Part shown: one piece after another, positions 39,376 through 47,313 of the stretch
Layout: each line of letters starts with the position of its first letter
How positions within the stretch are numbered: the stretch's first letter is position 1
NCBI GenBank assembly: GCA_045603125.1
Contig: JAZULN010000060.1
Span: 59,689 to 123,688 of the forward strand
Reading direction: 5' to 3'
From: CAKSFT01 sp045603125
GTDB taxonomy: Bacteria > Bacillota > Clostridia > UBA1381
DNA: 64,000 nt
Notes under the pieces: generated by a model
Database searches by the model: none
Seen by the model: only the letters and a program-made list of their open reading frames with translations
Told to the model about the DNA's origin: nothing
Program-made: the position numbers and the translations under genes

Positions 39376-40326
39376 ATGAAAAAAATTGCAGAAGCTATAA
39401 AAAAAGCGGAGAATATCATAATAACTGCCCATATAAGCGAAGATGCTGATGCTTTGGGGAGTGTATTTTCGTTGACTAAAGCGCTGAGAAACTCAGGGAA
39501 AAAGGTAACTGCTTTATTGAGTGATATTCCAGAGCGTCGCCTGCAATTTTTGGATTGTGAATATGTAGTCTATGAAGATGGAATGGAATTTTCTAATGAT
39601 TTATTGATTTGTCTTGATACAGCTGATATAAAAAGATTAGGAAAGAGAGCCATACTTTTAGAAAAATCCAGATCAATATCCATAGACCACCATTACACCA
39701 ACACAAATTTTGCGGAGATTAACTATGTTTCGGGTGAGTCTCCGGCAACAGGGGAGCTTATTTATAAACTAATACTTGAGCTGGGGCTTGAAATTACAAA
39801 AGATATTGCGGAATTTTTGTATGTGGCAATTTCCGGGGACACAGGCTCGTTTAAATACTCATCAACCACCCCCGAAACTATGAAAATTGTTGCCGATTTA
39901 ATGGAAAAAGGCATCGACCACGCAGAGCTTTCCCACAGAATCCACGAAACCGAAAGCCTGAACACTATGCTTTTAAAAGGGCATATAATGTCGGAAATAA
40001 AAAGCTACTATAACGGATTGGCAAATATAGTGGTTTTGGATAATGAGACCTTTAAAAAGTTTGGGGTTTTAGAAAAAGATGTGGGAGATATTGTAAATAT
40101 TCCGAGAATGATTGAAGGAACTGAGGTTGCCGTGTCGGTTCGCCAAGTGCCTGAAAGAATTAAGATAAGTTTTCGATCAAATGGAAAATATAATGTAAGT
40201 GACATTGCCAAAAATTTTGGCGGTGGCGGACACGAAATGGCGGCAGGTGCCGCAGTTGAAGGAAAGACTTTAGCCGAGGTTTTGGAAAAAATTGTTAAAG
40301 TCTTAGGAGAGTATTTAGATGATTGA
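39376..40326 (+). CDS. nrnA: NrnA-type DHH phosphodiesterase (nanoRNase / pAp phosphatase)
   Basis: 316 residues from ATG 39376, which follows TTTGGAGG; ATG 39358 lacks a ribosome site. The DHH domain shows 'ITAHISEDADALGSVF', 'LLICLDTADIKRLG' and 'SIDHHYTNTNFAEIN'; the DHHA1 domain ends with the substrate motif 'NFGGGGHEMAAGAAV'. The first motif has HISEDADALG where many NrnA proteins have HxxPDGDALG, keeping the acidic metal ligands. It degrades very short RNAs and pAp. In Firmicutes it commonly follows rbfA. The end overlaps the next gene. Confidence 0.92.
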   Translation: MKKIAEAIKKAENIIITAHISEDADALGSVFSLTKALRNSGKKVTALLSDIPERRLQFLDCEYVVYEDGMEFSNDLLICLDTADIKRLGKRAILLEKSRSISIDHHYTNTNFAEINYVSGESPATGELIYKLILELGLEITKDIAEFLYVAISGDTGSFKYSSTTPETMKIVADLMEKGIDHAELSHRIHETESLNTMLLKGHIMSEIKSYYNGLANIVVLDNETFKKFGVLEKDVGDIVNIPRMIEGTEVAVSVRQVPERIKISFRSNGKYNVSDIAKNFGGGGHEMAAGAAVEGKTLAEVLEKIVKVLGEYLDD

Positions 40327-40978
40327 ATATGACAAAAATGCCATAGTTTATGAATATATAACCGAATTTTTGAGAAAAGATATTAAGAGACGCCCTGGGA
40401 TTTTAGGGGAGCTTGAAGTTTATGCTAAAGAAAATTCGGTGCCGATTGTCCAACCCGAAACAGCACAGTTTTTAGAGGTTATAACAAGAATAAAACGACC
40501 TGATAGGATATTGGAGATTGGATGTGCAATCGGCTACTCGGCGATGCTTATGGCGGAAAACCTTGCAGAGGGCGGAAGCATTACCACCGTTGAGTGGGAC
40601 GAGGAAATTGCCAAAATAGCCGAGGAAAATATAGAAAGAGGCGGATATTCTGATAGAATAAGGGTAATAAATGCCGATGCAAAAGAATTGATGCCCACTC
40701 TTTCGGGGGAATATGACATTATCTTTTTAGACGGCCCGAAAGCCCACTATATACATATGCTAAATGACTGTATACGTCTTTTAAAAAAGGGTGGGATTTT
40801 AATTGCCGATAACGTGCTATATAAGGGTATGACTGCAGATCCTGAGCATGTGGTAAGAAGAAAGATTACAATAGTAAAAAGGTTACAGCATTTCATCTCG
40901 GCACAGATGCAACACCCCGAGCTTTCGGCGGCACTCTTACCGTTGGGAGATGGAATTACAATTGCATGCAAAAAATAA
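40319..40978 (+). CDS. trmR: tRNA U34 5-hydroxyuridine methyltransferase TrmR (YrrM-like)
   Basis: 219-residue class I SAM methyltransferase: 'RILEIGCAIGYSAMLMAENL' is the SAM loop, then 'TTVEWDEEIAKIAEENI', 'DIIFLDGPKAHYI' and 'GGILIADNVLYKG' with the DN pair. The O-methyltransferase family 3 includes YrrM/TrmR, which makes 5-methoxyuridine in tRNA. The assignment is helped by the next gene, a U32 protein of the TrhP type that makes its substrate, 5-hydroxyuridine; in B. subtilis the same genes are neighbours. It overlaps nrnA by eight bases. Confidence 0.85.
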   Translation: MIEYDKNAIVYEYITEFLRKDIKRRPGILGELEVYAKENSVPIVQPETAQFLEVITRIKRPDRILEIGCAIGYSAMLMAENLAEGGSITTVEWDEEIAKIAEENIERGGYSDRIRVINADAKELMPTLSGEYDIIFLDGPKAHYIHMLNDCIRLLKKGGILIADNVLYKGMTADPEHVVRRKITIVKRLQHFISAQMQHPELSAALLPLGDGITIACKK

Positions 40979-40993
40979 AGGAAGTGAAAAATA

Positions 40994-42220
40994 ATGGAAA
41001 AACCCGAATTGTTGGCACCGGGCGGCAGCCTTGAAAAGTTAAAGGTTGCGATTGAATATGGTGCTGATGCGGTATATATCGGCGGAGAGGCGTTTAGCTT
41101 AAGAGTGGCTGCCGAGAATTTTTCTATAGATGATATAAAAGAGGGTATAGCCTTTGCACATGATCGTGGGAAAAAGGTGTATTTGACTGCGAATATTTTG
41201 CCTCATAATGAGGACATTGACCAGTTTGAGGATTATGTAAAAGAGATACGTGATTTTGGTTTTGACGCGGTTTTAGTGGCGGATTTGGGGATGTTTGACG
41301 TCCTAAGAACCCTTGCCCCTGAAATTCCCATCCATATAAGCACCCAAGCCAATAACGTAAACTATAGAAGTGCATGTCTTTGGCATAAGATGGGTGCAAA
41401 GCGTGTGGTTTTAGCACGTGAGATGAGCTTTAAAGAAATCGAGGAGATAAGAAAAAGAACTCCTGAGGACCTGGAGCTTGAAGCCTTTGTTCATGGTGCG
41501 ATGTGCGTTTCCTATTCGGGAAGGTGCTTGCTTTCTAACTATATGACCCAAAGAGATGCAAATCAGGGTGCATGTTCTCATCCGTGTCGGTGGAATTATT
41601 CACTTGTGGAACAAACCCGACCTGGTGAATATATGGATGTATTCGAAAATGAGCGTGGTACATTTATCTTTAATTCCAAGGATTTATGTATGATAAGGCA
41701 TATTCCGGAGCTTATAAAAAGCGGAATTACATCCTTTAAGATCGAGGGAAGAGTCAAGACATCTTTCTATACTGCGACAATTATTAAAGCTTATAGGGAA
41801 GAAATAGACAGGTATTTTGAAGACCCCGAGAACTATAAATTTGACGAGAAAAATTATGAAGAACTTTGTAAAGTAAGCCACAGGCCCTATTCTACCGGCT
41901 TTTATCTTGGAAAACCCACCGCCAATGAGCAGGTCTATACCGACAGTTCATATATAAGAAACTATGATTTAATCGGTATGGTGGAAGACTATGATGAAAA
42001 AACAAAAATTGCCAGAATTTCTCAAAGAAACCGTTTTTTTGAAGGTGACGAGATTGAAATCCTGACGCCAAAAGGCCCTTATATAACCCAGAAAGTGGAA
42101 TGGATAGAAAACGAAAATCATGAGAGAATCAGTGTTGCAAACCATGCCGAGATGACGATTTTTATACCCGTAATGGAAAAAATTGAAAAGGGTTCAATGT
42201 TAAGAAAAAAGCGTGACTAG
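40994..42220 (+). CDS. trhP: U32 family protein TrhP (tRNA 5-hydroxyuridine synthesis)
   Basis: 408 residues. The N-terminal barrel starts 'PELLAPGGSLEKLKVAIEYGADAVYIGG', and the U32 signature 'ELEAFVHGAMCVSYSGRCLLSNYM' is followed by 'DANQGACSHPCRW', whose cysteines probably hold an iron-sulfur cluster. 'FNSKDLCMIRHIPELIKSGI' and 'FKIEGRVKTSFY' follow. Formerly called collagenase-like peptidases, these proteins (YrrO/YegQ, TrhP) are needed to hydroxylate U34 in tRNA, using prephenate. It sits 15 bases after trmR, so both steps to 5-methoxyuridine are encoded together. B. subtilis has two such genes; only one is seen here. Confidence 0.9.
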   Translation: MEKPELLAPGGSLEKLKVAIEYGADAVYIGGEAFSLRVAAENFSIDDIKEGIAFAHDRGKKVYLTANILPHNEDIDQFEDYVKEIRDFGFDAVLVADLGMFDVLRTLAPEIPIHISTQANNVNYRSACLWHKMGAKRVVLAREMSFKEIEEIRKRTPEDLELEAFVHGAMCVSYSGRCLLSNYMTQRDANQGACSHPCRWNYSLVEQTRPGEYMDVFENERGTFIFNSKDLCMIRHIPELIKSGITSFKIEGRVKTSFYTATIIKAYREEIDRYFEDPENYKFDEKNYEELCKVSHRPYSTGFYLGKPTANEQVYTDSSYIRNYDLIGMVEDYDEKTKIARISQRNRFFEGDEIEILTPKGPYITQKVEWIENENHERISVANHAEMTIFIPVMEKIEKGSMLRKKRD

Positions 42221-42246
42221 AGAATAATTTAAAAAATCCTGCACAC

Positions 42247-42272
42247 AATAATCCTTAGAAGGAGGGATTATT
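42247..42272 (+). promoter_or_regulatory. Hairpin presenting the ribosome site of the DUF1540 gene
   Basis: AATAATCC (42247..42254) pairs with GGATTATT (42265..42272); the loop TTAGAAGGAG carries the ribosome-binding sequence, and the ATG follows one base after the stem. This could make translation sensitive to temperature or protein binding. Confidence 0.5.
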
Positions 42273-42273
42273 G

Positions 42274-42447
42274 ATGAGTTGTTGTGGAAATATCAATAAG
42301 AGCATAAAGTGTACAGTTCAGGAATGTAAATTTCACTGTAACGACAAGGATTATTGCTCACTTGATTGCATTACGGTAGGAACACATGAGAAAAATCCTA
42401 CCGATTCAAAGTGTACTGATTGTAAGTCATTTGAATTAGGTTTATAA
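42274..42447 (+). CDS. DUF1540 small cysteine-rich protein
   Basis: 57 residues, ATG 42274 behind GAAGGAGGG, TAA at 42445..42447. It has nine cysteines: an N-terminal 'CC', then 'KCTVQECKFHCND', 'YCSLDCITVGTH' and 'KCTDCKSFEL'. This matches the DUF1540 type found in many Clostridia and Bacilli, in single or double copies, with a metal-binding or disulfide-rich look and no proven function. A strong terminator follows directly. Expression may depend on the hairpin at 42247..42272. Confidence 0.88.
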   Translation: MSCCGNINKSIKCTVQECKFHCNDKDYCSLDCITVGTHEKNPTDSKCTDCKSFELGL

Positions 42448-42454
42448 AAAAAAG

Positions 42455-42494
42455 AAAATATCCGGAGGTTTCAGGGTTCTCCGGATATTTTTTT
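42455..42494 (+). terminator. Terminator of the DUF1540 gene
   Basis: Arms AAAATATCCGGAG (42455..42467) and CTCCGGATATTTT (42479..42491), 13 bp perfect, then TTTATT. On the minus strand the same stem can serve the convergent gene 42493..42759, whose stop lies in the T run. Confidence 0.88.
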
Positions 42495-42759
42495 ATTGTT
42501 GATTAAAAAGAAAAATTAAAAGTATGATATGGGCAACTAAAATGATAGGGATACCAAATACAAACTTAGGGTTCTGGGTTTTGTGGCGTACAGAATACAT
42601 CGAAAGTAAAGCCCCAAGACTTCCGCCTATCATTGCCAAACCCAATAGCATGTTTGTTCTTATTCTTCTTTTTTGATGCCTTGATTTTCTCTTATCCAGC
42701 CAATATACTATAAATGTCAATATGTTTATAACTACAATATAAAAATAAAATTTATCCAT
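42493..42759 (-). CDS. DUF1294 membrane protein
   Basis: 88 residues with three to four membrane helices: 'FYFYIVVINILTFIVYWLDK', then a basic loop 'RKSRHQKRRIR', 'LLGLAMIGGSLGALLSMY', the family turn 'RHKTQNPKFVFG' and 'IPIILVAHIILLIFLF'. This is the DUF1294 pattern (also seen fused to cold-shock domains elsewhere). No function is established. The start overlaps the end of the dehydratase-like gene by eight bases, so it is the last gene of that minus-strand operon. Confidence 0.88.
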   Translation of the reverse strand: MDKFYFYIVVINILTFIVYWLDKRKSRHQKRRIRTNMLLGLAMIGGSLGALLSMYSVRHKTQNPKFVFGIPIILVAHIILLIFLFNQQ

Positions 42760-44008
42760 CGCATTCCTCTAATTTTTGCTTTGCTGTTGTAAGCATAAGC
42801 TTTATTCTGTTTTCCTGATTAACCTGAGATGCACTTGCGTCATAATCTATTGCTACAATATTCATATCGGGGTTTTGGTCTTTTATGGGTTTCATCATAC
42901 CCTTGCCACAGATGTGGTTGGGAAGACACCCAAAGGGCTGTGCACATACTATGTTTTTAACGCCCATATGTCCCAGCTCCATCATTTCTGATGTTAAAAG
43001 CCAACCCTCGCCCATTTTACAGCCGTGGTTTATGTAGTCTTTTCCAAGTTCAATAGTCGTTCTAAAAGGCGTTGGAGCTTTAAATCTGCCGTCGTCGGCT
43101 ATTAGTCTTGAAATTTCCTCGTGTTTTTTCATTAAAAATTCATCGAAAAATTTTATAATGGGGTAGAGAAGCTTGCCACGTTTATAAAGTTCATAGTCTA
43201 ATGCCATGTTATGGACACAATAGAGGATAAAATCCAAAAGTCCCGGCATATTTACCTCAGCACCCTCACTTACCAAAAAATCCACCAGATTATTGTTTCC
43301 CAAGGGTGAGTACTTAACGTATATCTCGCCGACCACTCCAACCTGTACCTTCTTTTCCTTTTTAACGGGAATTTTTGCAAAGGCGTCCAAAACCTTTATG
43401 CAATTTTTCTTGGCACGTTTAAAGGAGACTCCGTCTTTTTTCATGCCATCGGCCAGGATTTTTGTGTATTTTTCGGCTAAACTTTCAGCATCCCCCTTAT
43501 TTATCTCGTAGGGTCTCACCTGATTTACTAAAGACATCAGTAAATCGGCATAAATGATTGCATAAAGTATGCGGTGAAAGATTGGAAGGGTAATGTTAAA
43601 GCCTGAGTGCTTTTCAACTCCCGAAAGGCTGAAAGATATTACCGGAACATCTCCAAATCCTGCCTTTTTTAAGGCTTTTCTTAAAAGAAATATATAGTTG
43701 GATGCACGACAACCGCCTCCTGTTTGAAAAAGTATCAAGGCAGTCTTTTTCGGGTCATATTTTCCGCTCATTAAAGCGTCTATAAATTGCCCGATTACAA
43801 GGATTGCCGGGTAACAGGTGTCGTTATGGACATATTTTAAGCCGGTTTCGATAATATCTTTGCCTTGACTTTCCAAAAGCTCCATGTTGTACCCGTAATT
43901 TTTTAAAACCTGCATTATGAGTTTAAAATGCATAGGCAACATATTGGGTACTAAAATGGTGTAGTCTTTTTTCATTTCTTTGGTAAAAGGTATGTAATTT
44001 TCCATCAT
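42752..44008 (-). CDS. 2-hydroxyacyl-CoA dehydratase-type protein (DUF2229/HgdB-like)
   Basis: 418 residues, cytoplasmic. Segments 'YVHNDTCYPAILVIGQFIDAL', 'FQTGGGCRASNYIFLLRKALKKAGF' and 'GCLPNHICGKGMMKPIK' carry cysteines of the kind that hold a [4Fe-4S] cluster in the dehydratase-like half of activator systems. The protein is always found beside a large activase in Clostridia, and here it overlaps the activase gene by four bases (ATGA). The substrate is unknown to me; true (R)-2-hydroxyacyl-CoA dehydratases have two subunits plus CoA transferase genes, and none are here. Confidence 0.82.
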   Translation of the reverse strand: MMENYIPFTKEMKKDYTILVPNMLPMHFKLIMQVLKNYGYNMELLESQGKDIIETGLKYVHNDTCYPAILVIGQFIDALMSGKYDPKKTALILFQTGGGCRASNYIFLLRKALKKAGFGDVPVISFSLSGVEKHSGFNITLPIFHRILYAIIYADLLMSLVNQVRPYEINKGDAESLAEKYTKILADGMKKDGVSFKRAKKNCIKVLDAFAKIPVKKEKKVQVGVVGEIYVKYSPLGNNNLVDFLVSEGAEVNMPGLLDFILYCVHNMALDYELYKRGKLLYPIIKFFDEFLMKKHEEISRLIADDGRFKAPTPFRTTIELGKDYINHGCKMGEGWLLTSEMMELGHMGVKNIVCAQPFGCLPNHICGKGMMKPIKDQNPDMNIVAIDYDASASQVNQENRIKLMLTTAKQKLEECDG

Positions 44009-46926
44009 TCATCCTCCTCTAAAACTGCCAAAAGACTTCTTAGTCGGATTTTTACCGCACCTAGATTTGTGATTTCGTCAATTTTTAACTGTGTATAGAA
44101 CTTGCCGTTTTCTTCTAAAATCGAACGAACTTCGTCGGTGGTTATGGCATCAACTCCACACCCGAAGGACACCAACTGCACAAGCTGGGTGTCTTTATGT
44201 GCCACAGCATAATTTGCAGCTTTATATAACCTTGCATGGTATGTCCATTGATTCAGGACACCTACCTTTGGCGTGTCGGCTAAGTGACATATGCTATCCT
44301 CTGACACCACAACAAAGCCCAAAGAATTTGCAAGCTTGTCTATTCCATGAATAATTTCTGAGTCGATGTGATATGGTCTTCCTGCTAAAATCATTATGCG
44401 TTTTCCATTTTTTCGGGCAAAGTCCAATGCTTCTTCGCCATGCTGTCTTACCATGTTAATATAACTTTCATATTGGCAAAAACCGTAATCTACTGCTTTT
44501 TTTACTTCACCCAGCTTGAAATTAAAGCTGAATTCTTTGTTTAAATATCTTAAAAGCTCACGTGATAGCTCGGCTTTTTTATTTATATTCAAATACGGCG
44601 ATAAAAATTTCACTTTTGATAGATTTTCCATATTGCCCGATAAAAGCTCTGAATAATATGCAACCACAGGGCAGTTATAGTGGTTAGCACCTGATTTTTC
44701 GTCCACGTTATATGTAAGACAGGGGTAGAAGATATAATCTGCTCCCTTTTCGATTAACTCCTCAATGTGCCCGTGCATAATCTTTGCAGGATAGCAGGCG
44801 GTATCGGAAGGAATTGAAAATTGACCTTTTTCATAGGTGCTTCGCTTGGACATATCAGATACGATTACCCGAAATCCCAATTCTTCAAAAATTCCATGCC
44901 AAAGAGGGAGTAGCTCATACATACCAAGTGCTAAAGGAAGCCCGATTGTACCGCGTGTGCCATGGGTTTTTGGAAGGGATTTTAAGTAATCTCTTTTATA
45001 TTCATAAAGGTTTGGAAGAGGGGACTCGTCACCGAAGTTTCCGGCACCCTTTTCGCATTTATTTCCTGAAATGTATTTTTTTCCGCCGGCAAAGGTATTG
45101 ATTGTAAGATAACATCGGTTTTCACAACCCTTACAGGTGGTAGCACGGGAGGTGTGGGTGAAATTTTCTAAAGCATCGGGAGTTATGATGTTTGACGACT
45201 TTGCCTTCATAGAATAAAGTGCCGCGCCAAACGCTCCCATAAGCCCTGCGATTTCGGGTCTTATAACATTTTTCCCAAGCTCAATCTCAAGGGCTCTTAA
45301 AACTGCATCGTTATAAAATGTTCCGCCCTGAACAACTATGTTTTCACCCAATTCATCAACAGATGTTGCTCTTATAACCTTATAAATTGCGTTTTTAACC
45401 ACGCTGATAGATAGACCGGCCGAGATGTTTTCAACTGTTGCTCCGTCTTTTTGAGCCTGCTTAACTGAGGAGTTCATAAATACCGTGCAGCGGCTTCCAA
45501 GATTTACAGGATTGTCACCCCAGAGCCCTTTTTCTGCAAATTCTGCAATTGGGTATCCCATAGATTTTGCAAAGGTTTCCAAAAACGACCCGCACCCTGA
45601 TGAACAAGCTTCGTTGAGCATAATGCTGTCTATAGCATTATTTTTGATTTTAAAGCATTTAATATCCTGTCCGCCAATATCTAAAATAAAGTCAACATTT
45701 GGGCGGAAATATTTTGCGGCAGTATAGTGGGCGATGGTTTCAACAACGCCAAAATCAATAGAAAAGGCGTTTTTAATAAGCTCTTCGCCATAGCCTGTCA
45801 CAGCACTTCCTGAGATTTCTATATTATCTCCACATAGCCTATAGATTTCTTCTAATTGTTCTTTTATAATCTCAACGGGATTACCCTTATTTGATGAATA
45901 AAAACTATATAAAAGTTCACGGTTTTCCGAGATAAGGCATAGCTTGGTTGTGGTAGACCCGCAGTCAATTCCAAGGTATGCCGGGCCCCTATAGATCGAA
46001 ATATCACCCGCCGGCACATTGGCGTTTTTGTGTCTTTTGGAAAATTCTAAGTAATCTTTTTCTGAACAAAATAACGGTGGGAGGGTGTTATAATCTGCGG
46101 TTGCTTTTGCAGATTTCACCTTTTCTGCAAGCTCGGTTGGATTAAATACATTCTCTGAGTTTTCTGCAAAAAATGAAGCTCCCAAAGCTACGGAAGTTCT
46201 TGCGTAATCAGGGAATATTGCATTTTCTTCAGAGAGTTTCAGAGTTTCTTTAAAACATTCTCTCAAACCCTCGCAAAAAGACAAAGGTCCGCCTAAAAAC
46301 AGGACTTTCCCCTTGATTTTTCTGCCCTGTGCAAGACCTGCGATGGTCTGGTTAACAACCGCCTGGTAAATACTTCTTGCAATGTCCTCCTTTTTAGCAC
46401 CCTGATTTAGAAGAGGCTGAATGTCGGTTTTTGCAAAAACACCGCAACGTGATGCTATAGGGTAGATTTTATTATATTTAAGACTCATTTCGTCGAGTTG
46501 GTCGGTGGTGACGTCTAAAAGGGTTGCCATCTGGTCTATAAATGCACCTGTTCCGCCGGCACAGGAACCGTTCATACGCTCGTCGGTGCCGCCTTCAAAA
46601 AAGATGATTTTTGCATCCTCCCCGCCAAGCTCAATCACACAGGATGTATCGGGAGCAAGACGTTTTATGGTTTCGCTGGTTGCCGAAACCTCCTGAATAA
46701 AGGGAAGATTTAATTCTTCCGAGATGCCAAGGCCTGCAGAACCGGAAATATATAATTTTATATCTTCGCCGTTTGTTTTTTTGGCAATTTTTAAGAGGAC
46801 TTCGCTTGTTTTTTCGCGGACCCGGGAAAAATGACGCTCATAATTTTCATCGATGATTTTTCCATCTTTTAAAAGAACGTATTTTATGGTTGTAGAGCCG
46901 ATGTCTATGCCTACTGAAAAACTCAC
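44005..46926 (-). CDS. Large acyl-CoA dehydratase activase-like protein (two BcrAD/BadF ATPase domains + DUF2229)
   Basis: 973 residues; GTG start at 46926 behind GAGGTGAG. Two ASKHA-type ATPase domains in tandem: first 'SVGIDIGSTTIKYVLL' with 'MNGSCAGGTGAFIDQMA', second from about 315 'YLGIDCGSTTTKLCLI' with 'LNEACSSGCGSFLETFA'. Each keeps the Cys for a bridging iron-sulfur cluster. A DUF2229-type domain follows (about 640-970, 'CKGCENRCYLTINTF', 'SDTACYPAKIMHGHI', 'FGCGVDAITTDEV'). Such proteins use ATP to push an electron onto a partner enzyme; here the partner is the next gene. The reaction served is unknown. Confidence 0.87.
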   Translation of the reverse strand: MSFSVGIDIGSTTIKYVLLKDGKIIDENYERHFSRVREKTSEVLLKIAKKTNGEDIKLYISGSAGLGISEELNLPFIQEVSATSETIKRLAPDTSCVIELGGEDAKIIFFEGGTDERMNGSCAGGTGAFIDQMATLLDVTTDQLDEMSLKYNKIYPIASRCGVFAKTDIQPLLNQGAKKEDIARSIYQAVVNQTIAGLAQGRKIKGKVLFLGGPLSFCEGLRECFKETLKLSEENAIFPDYARTSVALGASFFAENSENVFNPTELAEKVKSAKATADYNTLPPLFCSEKDYLEFSKRHKNANVPAGDISIYRGPAYLGIDCGSTTTKLCLISENRELLYSFYSSNKGNPVEIIKEQLEEIYRLCGDNIEISGSAVTGYGEELIKNAFSIDFGVVETIAHYTAAKYFRPNVDFILDIGGQDIKCFKIKNNAIDSIMLNEACSSGCGSFLETFAKSMGYPIAEFAEKGLWGDNPVNLGSRCTVFMNSSVKQAQKDGATVENISAGLSISVVKNAIYKVIRATSVDELGENIVVQGGTFYNDAVLRALEIELGKNVIRPEIAGLMGAFGAALYSMKAKSSNIITPDALENFTHTSRATTCKGCENRCYLTINTFAGGKKYISGNKCEKGAGNFGDESPLPNLYEYKRDYLKSLPKTHGTRGTIGLPLALGMYELLPLWHGIFEELGFRVIVSDMSKRSTYEKGQFSIPSDTACYPAKIMHGHIEELIEKGADYIFYPCLTYNVDEKSGANHYNCPVVAYYSELLSGNMENLSKVKFLSPYLNINKKAELSRELLRYLNKEFSFNFKLGEVKKAVDYGFCQYESYINMVRQHGEEALDFARKNGKRIMILAGRPYHIDSEIIHGIDKLANSLGFVVVSEDSICHLADTPKVGVLNQWTYHARLYKAANYAVAHKDTQLVQLVSFGCGVDAITTDEVRSILEENGKFYTQLKIDEITNLGAVKIRLRSLLAVLEEDE

Positions 46927-46972
46927 TTGTCCTCACCTCTTTTCTAAAAAATTCTACATATTATACCCTGTA

Positions 46973-47001
46973 ATTTTACTCCAAATAAAAAAATATGTCA
47001 A
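46973..47001 (-). promoter_or_regulatory. Promoter of the activase operon
   Basis: Minus-strand TTGACA (46996..47001), 17-bp spacer, TAAAAT (46973..46978), 47 bases before the GTG start. The gap 46927..47313 is AT-rich and otherwise holds only the divergent rny promoter and its leader. Confidence 0.82.
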
Positions 47002-47130
47002 CAATTTTCGTCATATTAAGACCAAATTTACAATTAAATGAAGAAAAATTTACGATAATTTAACTAATTTCATAATGTTTTATGAAGTATATGGATTTTA
47101 AAATAATTGTGTAATAAAACCAAAAAATAC

Positions 47131-47159
47131 TTGACAATTATAGTATATTAGTATAAAAT
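47131..47159 (+). promoter_or_regulatory. Promoter of rny
   Basis: TTGACA (47131..47136), 17-bp spacer, TAAAAT (47154..47159). It gives a leader of about 150 nt; I see no recognised riboswitch in it. Confidence 0.8.
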
Positions 47160-47313
47160 ATTGGTGTATGCTTTATGTTTCTTTAAACTACTAATCCGGG
47201 TGTGTTGTTATATCGGGATTATTGTATATATAAAAAATAATAATTTCATATTCAGCATCCCCGTTTTTTGTTGGAATAGCTAAAAAAAAATAACTATGGG
47301 GGTGAAAAATAAA

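Noticed and set aside
42752..46926. Complete 2-hydroxyglutaryl-CoA fermentation operon
   Set aside because: Activase-like and dehydratase-like proteins are present, but no CoA transferase, second dehydratase subunit or dehydrogenase is in view.
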